Shown here in pieces: positions 11,498-20,252 of a DNA stretch of 64,000 nucleotides. Each line of letters starts with the position of its first letter. Position 1 is the first letter of the stretch. Origin of the DNA: Galeopsis tetrahit (taxonomy: Eukaryota > Streptophyta > Magnoliopsida > Lamiales > Lamiaceae); contig OY776122.1 in assembly GCA_963675135.1 (NCBI GenBank), positions 19,470,881 through 19,534,880 on the forward strand, given 5' to 3'. A program made the translations under genes and the position numbers. Below the pieces are notes generated by a model, which searched no databases, was not told where the DNA came from, and saw only the letters and a program-made list of their open reading frames with translations.

Positions 11498-14400
11498 TCA
11501 GATGCGGAAGGCAAGGTACAGACGAGATCGAACTTCTTCCATGTGCTGCAGGTCTGTAACATTCTCCTCTTCATAGATCTTCTCTAGGATCCTTTTGACT
11601 TCAATGAAGTCTGTTCTTCCAGAATCCAGTTTGGGAGGATCCCATTTGGGTTCTTCAGGAGTTAAAATTCTGCAGTTGTCAAGTTCTTTGGCTGTCTTGA
11701 CTACTTCTTTCCAGAACTCTGGATCTTCAATGTTCATGAATTGATTGAACTGGAAGAATTCATCTTCATAGGTTGGGAGAGGGCCAAATTTTCTTACAAT
11801 GTGGTGTTGAATTTCCCATTTCTTCTTCAGAGGGTACCACCTTGGTAGCTCATCTTGAAGGGCTAGATAGTCCACATAGTTGCTATCAAACACCAGAACT
11901 TTATCTTTCTGTGCCAGAGCATTTTCTTTCAGTGCTTTCTCCTTGAGAGCTTTCCTGAGTTTGGCTATCTTCCTGTCAAATTTGGCTTTGACTGCTTTCG
12001 CATCTTTTAGCTTCTTTTGTTTAAGCTCTTGAGCTTCAAGCTCTTTTCTTTTCTTCAATTCTAAAGCCTCTTTTTCTTCTGCAGTAGGCTCTGCTGGAGT
12101 TGACTTCTGAGCTTGCTCTTCTGCTTGCTCATCTGCCTTCCTTTTCCTAGTCATTCTTTTCTCGGAAACTTGTTCTGTAGAGGCAGTGATCTGCAGACCA
12201 GATGCTTGAGTGGGAGCTTGAATGTCTTCTTGAGCAATTTCTTTGCCTTTGCCTTTCTTGCTCTTGATTTTGCTTGATAAATCACCCAAGGTTTCATTCA
12301 GCTCATCTTGAGATACTACCATTACAGCTTGTTGTGCAGTAGTCTTCTCAAGAGCTTTTATCAATACATCTTCCCCCTTTTTGGCTTCAGCAAGCGCAGC
12401 CGCAAAACGCTTCATGGCATTCAGAATCTCCACTCTAAGAGTTTGTTGAAGAGCCATGGCGTTGACTCTGCCAACATGAGTCAGATGTGTGATGCTATGG
12501 TCTAGAATCTGAGCATGAGAGTTGGAGGAGGAGACAGCTTCTAGTTTAGCTGTAATTGCTTCCAGTCTGGTTGCTGTCTCCTTCAGCTGAATCCGAAGTT
12601 TTTCATTCTCTGCTGTAGCTGATTGGAGAAGAGCTCGACCTTCAGTAGCTCTTGCTTCAGCATCTTCAATTCTTTGCTTGTAGGTGTTTTCCATGCGGTT
12701 GACCTCATTGGTGTAGAGATCAGCAAACCTGGTGGAATGGTCACCTGCCATCTTCAGAATGCTGGTCAGATACTCACTTATCTGATCGTGAAGAGATTCT
12801 CCAAACTTGTCTTCAATGTCAATGATCTGGTTATGAAGACGAGTTCTCTGCTCCTTGACTGCCTTTTCAACATATCTTCCAAGCTGTAGGCCTAAACCCT
12901 TTTCAAAGTGTAGGTCTATGGCAGCCTTGACCTGTGAGCATATGTCTGCTGTATAGTCACCTGTTGAAGTAGAAGTCGAGGCAGTACCTTGAGGCTTTGG
13001 ATGTACTGTCAGGGCTTTGCCTCTGTCTTCAGCTGAAAGGTACTCTTCATTGAGAAATGAGGAAGTGGCCTTAACCAGGTGGGACATAATGGTGTCTCCT
13101 TTGTCAATGAAGTGAGGTAGAGTATCCTTAGGCATGAAGTGATCAGGAATAATGATTACTTCTCTTTCAATCTCGGTTCTGTCAGCTGGTTCAGCTGAGT
13201 CTTCCGCAGGAACAGACACAGCTGAGTCATTCATTTTTGTTGTGCCATCTGTCTGTTGACCTGATATGCCTTCTGGGATAGAGGCATCATTAGGTGGAAT
13301 TCCTAGAATTCTGTGGCATACTGCTGTAAAGGCTTCCTCGGGCAGCAGTTGAGCAAAAGATGTAACTTGAGCAACTTCTTTTTGCTCCATTTCCCAGTCG
13401 AGGAATTTAGCTTTTCCTCCCATTCCTTCCATGACTTCAATAAGGTCATCCACATCATCTCTCCTGAGTTCAATCCAGGTGCAGATTCTGAGAATTTGTT
13501 CGAACTGAACTGATTCCTCATCAATACCAGGAATAGTAGACTTGAGCAGATTTGCTATCTTCATCCGCATTATCTTCTCCCTTGTGCACATAGGATAGTG
13601 GACCATTCTGGATTGAGGTTGAGAGGGACCAGCTTGAGCAAGGTCTGCTGGTGCCATATCTTCTGGAACAGAAGAAACAATGATGGTAGGAGTTTGAGTA
13701 TTTGGGGTAGTTTCCTTTGCTGTGTGAGTATCAGCAGGGATTTGGGAAGTGATATGTTCTTGATCTGCAGTGATCTGTTCATCAGCAGGGTTTTGAGTCT
13801 GCTGGTCTGGTATAGTATCTTCATGAAGATCAGTAGAAGTTTGAACACTTGGATCTTGAACATCAGCAGGGTTAGGCAATAGGGTTTCAGGGGTTGAGGT
13901 AGGTGGAGCTTGTTCCTCTGCTGTGTGAGTATCAGCAGGGATTTGGATATCAGTGTTTGAGTGATCAGATGGGTTGGAATCATCAGAAGGGTTGAAGGAT
14001 GCAATCGGGGCTATTAGAATGGGAGTAGGAAGCCTCGATTTCTTGGACTTTTTGTTGGAAGAAGAATTATTCTTCTTTCTCTTCTGACCCTTTGACAATT
14101 TAGAAGGAGTAAAAGAGGGAGAGGGTTTAGAGGTACCTGCCTTCTTCAAGGGAGAGGCAGTGGGAGTGGCATCTGAATCAGATGGGGAGATGAGCCCAGA
14201 TCTGATTAGATATCGTCTTTGTGCTAAGGTCTGATTGTCATCATCATCATCCTCAGTAGCCTTCTTCTGAGCCTCTTCTTTGGTTGGCTCCTCTTCTTCT
14301 TCAGCAGAGTCATGATCAGACTCTTGTGCTGCCTTCTCAGCCAACAGCTTCCTCTTTTCTTCTTTTAACCTTTCTGCCTCAGCAAGAGCTTCCTTTCTCA

Positions 14401-15163
14401 AATAATATTTGGAGATGTGAAAGGTCTTATGAGGTCCCATCTTGTACTTCTTTGGGAGAATATCTGGAAGGATGATGCTCAGCTTGTTGACAAAGCTGAC
14501 TGTGGCTGCTACCTTCCATACCTTCGATTGTAAGTCCAAAGTGACTTTCTTTGCCTCAAGAGCAATTCTTTCTAAGAATAGTCCTTGCCAGTCTCCATCG
14601 ATCTGATCCCAGATTGCAGCCATTACTCGAACCTTTAAAGTAGTAACAGCATCATGACTAAATGTGTTACCAAGTAACATTTTTCCTGCAATATCCAACA
14701 AGGTTTGGAATTTTGGTTCAAGTTGGGATTTCTTTAGTCCAGTTGCATCAGTAGCCTTGATTCTTCCACCAGTAAACATCTCCATATACTCCTTTTCTCT
14801 ATTCATGATGTAGTTGGAGATATTTATTTTCCCCCTTGACAGGCCAAATAATTCCTGAAGAATTTCCCTTGTAACCTTGACTTTGTGTCCATTCATGACA
14901 CTTTCAACATGAGAACCCTTCATCACGGCGTTTGCATAGAATGTCAGAACGTCTTGTTCATAGACATTAGTTGGAGCTGCTTCCAGAAAGTCTCTGAGTT
15001 TAAGATTGACGCACCGAAGCAATATCTCCTTGTTCTCATCTGAGTGTTTGCCTTTGAAGAACAGAGCATTCTCCGTAAAGATCTTCCCTTCCTTGGACCA
15101 CTTTGCAGCATCCAAGGTGCCAGTATTCTTTGTCTTCTCGTCGTAAATTTCAATGATTGCCAT
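11498..15163 (-). CDS. S3 ORF3: intact 1221-residue protein in the env position
   Basis: I do not recognise its function. The N-terminal 260 residues (for example VYEQDVLTFYANAV and ILQELFGLSRGK) resemble the 'putative plant transposon protein' domain found in other plant retroelement-linked ORFs; this is from memory of the family pattern and is uncertain. An acidic stretch, a Ser/Pro/Lys stretch with KKSKKSR, and a Thr/Gln/Pro linker with ADTHTAE repeats follow. A coiled coil lies at about residues 825-880, a basic KRMTRKRK cluster near residue 1000, and a Lys/Glu-rich helix before a conserved tail (LPRWYPLKKKW). I see no signal peptide or membrane segment, so env is a positional label only. 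The start is supported by ACTATGGC context and conservation in S2 and S4. Confidence 0.85.
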   Translation of the reverse strand: MAIIEIYDEKTKNTGTLDAAKWSKEGKIFTENALFFKGKHSDENKEILLRCVNLKLRDFLEAAPTNVYEQDVLTFYANAVMKGSHVESVMNGHKVKVTREILQELFGLSRGKINISNYIMNREKEYMEMFTGGRIKATDATGLKKSQLEPKFQTLLDIAGKMLLGNTFSHDAVTTLKVRVMAAIWDQIDGDWQGLFLERIALEAKKVTLDLQSKVWKVAATVSFVNKLSIILPDILPKKYKMGPHKTFHISKYYLRKEALAEAERLKEEKRKLLAEKAAQESDHDSAEEEEEPTKEEAQKKATEDDDDDNQTLAQRRYLIRSGLISPSDSDATPTASPLKKAGTSKPSPSFTPSKLSKGQKRKKNNSSSNKKSKKSRLPTPILIAPIASFNPSDDSNPSDHSNTDIQIPADTHTAEEQAPPTSTPETLLPNPADVQDPSVQTSTDLHEDTIPDQQTQNPADEQITADQEHITSQIPADTHTAKETTPNTQTPTIIVSSVPEDMAPADLAQAGPSQPQSRMVHYPMCTREKIMRMKIANLLKSTIPGIDEESVQFEQILRICTWIELRRDDVDDLIEVMEGMGGKAKFLDWEMEQKEVAQVTSFAQLLPEEAFTAVCHRILGIPPNDASIPEGISGQQTDGTTKMNDSAVSVPAEDSAEPADRTEIEREVIIIPDHFMPKDTLPHFIDKGDTIMSHLVKATSSFLNEEYLSAEDRGKALTVHPKPQGTASTSTSTGDYTADICSQVKAAIDLHFEKGLGLQLGRYVEKAVKEQRTRLHNQIIDIEDKFGESLHDQISEYLTSILKMAGDHSTRFADLYTNEVNRMENTYKQRIEDAEARATEGRALLQSATAENEKLRIQLKETATRLEAITAKLEAVSSSNSHAQILDHSITHLTHVGRVNAMALQQTLRVEILNAMKRFAAALAEAKKGEDVLIKALEKTTAQQAVMVVSQDELNETLGDLSSKIKSKKGKGKEIAQEDIQAPTQASGLQITASTEQVSEKRMTRKRKADEQAEEQAQKSTPAEPTAEEKEALELKKRKELEAQELKQKKLKDAKAVKAKFDRKIAKLRKALKEKALKENALAQKDKVLVFDSNYVDYLALQDELPRWYPLKKKWEIQHHIVRKFGPLPTYEDEFFQFNQFMNIEDPEFWKEVVKTAKELDNCRILTPEEPKWDPPKLDSGRTDFIEVKRILEKIYEEENVTDLQHMEEVRSRLYLAFRI
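12371..12382 (-). other. Internal polypurine-like tract in S3 ORF3
   Basis: The minus strand reads AAAAAGGGGGAA inside the codons for AKKGEDV, almost the same as the true polypurine tract. The same tract is at 43530-43540 (S2), 27336-27347 (S4) and 47972-47983 (S1). It could be a second plus-strand primer or a coincidence of codon choice. Confidence 0.4.
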
Positions 15164-15739
15164 AGTAGAGTCTGAGTGTTATGGTTTGAAGGCTTGAAAG
15201 AAATTTGCAGAACGAGAGAGAGTAATGTGATTAATTGAGTAATGTGAGCGACAGGGATTGGAAAAGGTTTTAGGGGTGTGAATATATACTCCAGAAAACC
15301 TTGATCTAACGGTCAGATTTGGGTTTGATTTTGGAGTAGAGCCCAAGATTTCCTTCTTTGATTTCTTAAATTTGCCGGCTGGTTATGCCATTTGGCAATA
15401 TTTGATTTGCTGGCAATATGGTACTTGAGTATTAATGACATCATTACCAAAAATAGCCGTTGAGACTAATTTATGGTAAGAATTGATCATCAAGGCCGTT
15501 TTCTATAAGAAAATTGCATTCCTTATATAAGCCAATTTGTTTAATTACATTCAGGAATAACTCTAGAATGAATTACATGATCAAGACTAGGCATTATACT
15601 CTAAATTTGTGTGATTTGGTCAGCAGAGTGATGTCTTCTGATTTCTTCAAGATGTCTGCTGATTGTCTTTGAAAAGTCTTCTGGTCAGCTGAGTTGGTCT
15701 TCTGATCAGCTGAGTAGAGGAAACGGTGTTTGCTGTGAT
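15164..15739 (-). promoter_or_regulatory. S3 upstream region of ORF3 with TATA box
   Basis: TATATA (15283-15288) lies 120 bases before the ORF3 ATG, followed in transcription by a pyrimidine-rich stretch (ATTACTCTCTCTCG) and the start codon. This is the layout of a plant core promoter with a Y-patch. The same layout occurs in S1, S2 and S4. Otherwise this stretch has no open frame of note. Promoter activity is inferred. Confidence 0.5.
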
Positions 15740-15804
15740 GATCCAACCTGGATGGATCCTTCCAGCTTTATTGTGAGTGATGATCCAACCTGGTTTGATG
15801 GATC
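15740..15804 (-). promoter_or_regulatory. Paired near-palindromes upstream of S3 ORF3
   Basis: GATCCAACCTGGATGGATC (15740-15758) and a relative with four extra bases (15782-15804) are near-perfect inverted repeats around CCTGG. The same pair is in S1, S2 and S4. They resemble a binding site for a dimeric protein; no known factor recognised. Confidence 0.45.
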
Positions 15805-15910
15805 TTTCAACTCCTTCTTTAAATCAAGTGGAGCTACTCTAGACATAGTCCCACTGATTTAAATGTTTCTCACCATCGGATGTTCCTCATCATCAGATGG
15901 GATGTAGCAT

Positions 15911-16135
15911 CTAATGTGCTCTTGTTGAATTTCTTCGCTTCTCTAGAAGGGGAAGGAAGGTTGAGGGGTGCTTCAATGGAGTTGAAGAGAGGGCCATGGA
16001 CGCAGCCTTCATGTTCTGTTTAAACATAGTAGCTTTTGATAATAAGTTCTTCATGTAGAACTTCTTTCTGGAGAAGAAGCTCTGCTTGCTTGCTACTTTG
16101 TCCTCTGCATCTCTTCCTCCTTTAGCTTTCAACAA
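15911..16135 (-). CDS. S3 second small frame (about 74 codons, no ATG)
   Basis: The open frame has no ATG at its head; its first TTG codon is at 16135. Its product is basic and Ser/Lys-rich (DAEDKVASKQSFFSR). S4 (30945-31169) has the same frame and length, S1 (51502-51768) has a longer version, and S2 has a stop in it. It lies in the -1 frame relative to the 48-codon ORF just upstream, and stays open back to a TGA overlapping the end of that ORF. Translation would need a frameshift or non-ATG start. It may be non-coding. Confidence 0.3.
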   Translation of the reverse strand: MLKAKGGRDAEDKVASKQSFFSRKKFYMKNLLSKATMFKQNMKAASMALSSTPLKHPSTFLPLLEKRRNSTRAH

Positions 16136-16152
16136 GAACGTCTCTTCTTCCT

Positions 16153-16299
16153 TTAGCTTTCATGAACATACTCATGTTGAGTAAGCCATGTATATGGATC
16201 TGCATCATCTTCATTTTCTGGACAAATCTTCATCTCCTTCACCCAAGATTTTGGTTGAAGAATGATCTCCGTTCCATCTCTTCTTTCAATTGTCTCCAT
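16153..16299 (-). CDS. S3 48-codon small ORF after the conserved intron
   Basis: ATG lies two bases after the predicted 3' splice site; 48 codons then TAA. It is acidic with conserved WVKEMKICPE and DDAD blocks. The same 48-codon frame is present with no stop in all four family copies (also 31187-31333, 39720-39866, 51786-51932). I recognise no family. See findings. Confidence 0.5.
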   Translation of the reverse strand: METIERRDGTEIILQPKSWVKEMKICPENEDDADPYTWLTQHEYVHES

Positions 16300-16301
16300 A
16301 C

Positions 16302-16881
16302 CTGAAACAAGAAAAGTGTTAGATGTTTTGTGTTCTTAGGTGTTCTCATAACTTCTCCTTTTATAGGGGTAGAAATGAGGTAGTGTAGAGGAAAATGACA
16401 AAACTATAGAGGTGATAGGTCTGAATTTCTGAAAAGTGATTTCTTAAGATTAGCAGTGAGTTTCTTGATCCAAGGGTGCGCATTTAAAGATATTCAGACT
16501 TTATCTAATGGAATGCAGAAATTATAAATTTTGTCCATGAGTTATTTGAAATCCGTACTGTGCATGCATACTGTTGAGTCGGTGAGGATGGTGTATTAAT
16601 CCAGCCAAGTATGACTCAGTTAGTATACTGTATTTATGTATATAAATAAAGTATTTTATGAAGAATAGTTTATTAATATACATAGTTATACATTGCTTAG
16701 AGTAGGGAGATCAAATAGCTTTGTTCAAGTCTGCTATATATATATATGTATATGTATACTATGCAATGCAGATTTTAGAGTATTTCATCAAGGATTCTTA
16801 AGGTATCATTGATTCCCCCTTGATTAGATAACTCTATGTTTTCCCTCAGCTCTATCTGTCTTCATTGGAAAAAAAACTTAC
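16302..16881 (-). other. Predicted intron in S3 between pol and the small ORF (580 nt)
   Basis: The donor CAG|GTAAGT is at 16882/16881 and the acceptor TTGTTTCAG| at 16302. Both are near-ideal plant sites, and both are kept in S1, S2 and S4 with introns of 570-580 nt. Splicing here would give an mRNA leader ending just before the small ORF. The AT-rich interior has a (TA)n run near 16738 and no open frame. Confidence 0.65.
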
Positions 16882-16970
16882 CTGAAGATGAGGGTGTCTA
16901 TTCACCTCATCTGATTCTCCTAGTCTGTTGCACTTGGGTCAGCTGAGGTTTTCAGCTGTTCTCTCCTTCT

Positions 16971-19900
16971 TCATGTGCTTGGGTCCAGGAGTCCTAAGCT
17001 GTAACATAAGGTCTTGAACCTTTCTTCAGCTAGGGGCTTAGTCAAGATGTCTGCTCTTTGGATATCTGTGTGAATTTTCTCCATCTTGATGTCCTTCTTT
17101 TCAAGGTAATCTCTTATGAAGTGGTGTCGAATGTCGACATGCTTGCACCTTGTGTGGAGGACTGGATTTTGAGTGATGGCAATGGCGCTGCTGCTATCAC
17201 AATAAATAGGGACTTCTCTTGCATCTACATTGTAATCCTTGAGTTGTTGAACTAGCCAGAGCAGCTGACTACAACAACTACCAGCTGCCATGTATTCTGC
17301 TTCAGTGGTGGAGGTTGCAACTGAGGTTTGCTTCTTAGAGAACCATGATATCAGCTTGTTTCCTAGAAATTGACAGGTTCCTGATGTGGATTTCCTATCA
17401 ATTGTGCATCCTCCAAAGTCTGAGTCAGAATAGCCACTTAATTCTAGATTGTCATCAGCAGGGTACCATAGTCCTAGGTTGACTGTTCCTTTTAGGTACT
17501 TGAGAATCTTCCTTGCTGCTTCTAGATGACTTTGCTTTGGGTTTGCTTGAAACCTAGCACATACTCCTACAGCGAATGTTATGTCTGGTCTGCTGGCTGT
17601 AAGGTATAGTAGAGATCCAATCAGTGCTCTATATTCAGCTTGATTAACTGCCTTTCTGGACTCATCTGGTTCCATTTTGAAAGATGTCATCATAGGAATC
17701 CTTGCAGTCTTGCTTTGTAGAGCTTTGAATCTTTCTAACAGACTCTTGGTATACTTGGACTGGTTGATGAAGATCCCTTCTGGACTCTGCTTGACTTGAA
17801 GTCCTAGGAAATAATTCATCTCACCCATCATGCTCATTTCGAATTTTCCTTGCATAAGTTCAGAGAACTTCTTGCACATTTCTTGATTGGGTGATCCAAA
17901 TATAATGTCATCTACATATATTTATACCATTAAAATGTCTTCTCCTTCTTGTATTCTGAAGAGAGTTCTATCAACTTTGCCTTTTGTATATCCATTGTCA
18001 AGTAGGAATTGTGACAATGTGTCATACCAAGCTCTAGGGGCTTGTTTTAGACCATAGAGAGCCTTCTTCAGTCGATATACTTGATCACCTTTTTCAAATC
18101 CTGGAGGCTGCTCTACATATACTTCTTCTATCAGAATACCATTTAGAAAAGCACTCTTGACATCCATTTGATATACCTTGAAGCCCATATATGATGCATA
18201 AGCTAGAAATAGTCGAATGGCTTCTAATCTGGCTACTGGTGCAAAAGTTTCATCATAGTCAATCCCTTCAGATTGTGAATATCCTTTTGCAACTAGCCTT
18301 GCCTTATTTCTAGTTATCACATCATTTTCGTCCTTCTTGTTCTTGAATACCTACTTTGTTCCTACTACATCGTGGTTTTCAGGACGATCTACCAATTCCC
18401 AGACTTCATTTCTTTCGAATTGGTTTAGTTCTTCTTGCATAGCAGTGATCCAATTGCTATCTGTCATTGCTTCTTCTATGTCAGCTGGTTCAATGTTGGA
18501 CAGGAAAGCACACCAGCAGAACATAGATGATTGAGAATTCTGATTCAGTTGTCTTCTTGTCTTGACACCTGATTCTGCTCCTCCTAAGATGAGGTTTGAT
18601 GGATGGTTGTTCCTCCATGTATGCCGCACTGGAGTATCTGCATTGGATGAGTTTGGATCCTCATCTGATCTAGTGCCATCAGGAGGGTTGACTTGATTAG
18701 GTCGATCATCTTGAGTGTCAAAGAAATCATTCCCCCTGGCATTTGGGATTGATGCATCTTGATTCTGGTCAGCTTGTCCTACTTGAGTTTGAGATCTAGT
18801 GACAGGTCTATGAGGCTTATCTTCCTCTGGTTCTTCAGGGAAAGGTTCATTGACTTCAATGAACTCATCTGGTTTGGACTTGATCACTAGATGTCTCATC
18901 TGATCTGCAGCTGAGTTTGTTTCTACTGCATTCTTTTCACACGATTCATCAAAAACAACATGAGGTGTTTCTTCCACAAGAAGGGTTCGTTTGTTGAGTA
19001 CCCTAAATGCTTTGCTAGTTGAGGAGTATCCTAAGACTATCCCCTCATCTGCTTTGGCATCAAAAGCATTCAACTTACTCTTCCCATTGTTGTGAATGAA
19101 ACACTTACAACCAAATATATGAAAGTAAGATACTCTAGGTTTTCTTCCTTTCCACAGTTCATATGGAGTTTTCTCATGTATTTTATGAATACCTGACCTG
19201 TTTTGAGTGTGACAAGCTGTGTTGATGACTTCTGCCCATAGCTTCTTGGGAGTAGAGAATTCAGCAAGGAGTGTTCTGGCCGCTTCTTTGAGTGTTCTGA
19301 CTCTTCTTTCAGCTACACCATTCTGTTGTGGTGTTCTTGCTGCACTTGTCTCATGCTGAATACCATTAGAAGTACAATAGGCAATTATATAAGAGTTAAT
19401 AAATTCAGTGCCTTTGTCACTTCTAATTTTCACGATTGGTTCTCCTTTTTCTACTTGGATCCTCTTCAATAGTTCAGGGAGCTTCTGCTGTGTTTCACTC
19501 TTCTTGTATAGGAAGATAACCCAAGTAAACTTGGAATAATCATCTACAACAATAAGAGTGTACTTCCTCCCTGTTAAAGTGGTTGGAGTGATTGGTCCAA
19601 AGAGATCCATGTGAAGCAATTCAAGAACACTGCTGGTTGATGCTGTCTTCTTGGTCTTGAAGGAGACCTTTGTTTGCTTTCCTTGTTGACATGCATCACA
19701 AACCTGATCTTTACAGTAGAGTTCATTAGGCAGACCATCAACTAAGGATTCCCTTGCTAACTTGTTCATAGTCTTAAAGTTCAGATGGCTAAGACGTTTG
19801 TGCCATAGCCAACTGACATCTTTAGGGCTCTTCACAAGCAGGCATGTATCCTTAGGACAGCTGTTCCAATTTGCAAGATACATACTTCCCTTTCTAGATC

Positions 19901-20252
19901 CTGTTAGAAGATTTTGTTTTGTTCTTTTATCACTTATGAGACATTCATCTTTAGAGAATTTAACTGAATAACCAGTGTCACAAAAATGAGAAACAGATAA
20001 TAGATTAAACTTAAGACCTTCTACATATGATACGTCATGTACCTCAATGTCACCATTTCTAAGGGTGCCATATCCTTTTGTGTTACCGTGCGCGTTATCA
20101 CCAAAGAAAACTTTTGGACCTTTCTTCTCTATGTAGTTGGTCAGCAGGGTTTTGGTTCCTGTCATGTGAGTTGAGCATCCACTATCTATGTACCAAGTTT
20201 CTCCTGCTAGACCTCCTTTTCTGTATAGGTCCTTCCTTTCCTGCAAGAAAAG
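16971..20252 (-). pseudogene. S3 pol with two in-frame stops
   Basis: It has the same frame as gag, separated by one TAA. Protease (IDSGCSTHMTG), integrase (MDLFGP, SDKGTEF, GVAERR), RT (YVDD at 17907-17918) and RNase H (TEAEYMAAG, CDSSSAIA) are all visible, and it ends LLDPST. TAG at 18351-18353 (a Trp codon in other copies) lies before RT, and TAA at 17922-17924 (a Gln codon elsewhere) lies just before YVDD. There are no frameshifts. Pol's first codons have no ATG, so expression would require readthrough of the TAA or splicing to the CAG|GAAAGG site at its head. Confidence 0.95.

Noticed and set aside
13570..14004. 144-codon frame antisense-frame within S3 ORF3, also in S4 at 28535-29056
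   Set aside because: Shadow of the repetitive Thr/Gln/Pro linker read in another frame; composition is low-complexity Leu/Ser.
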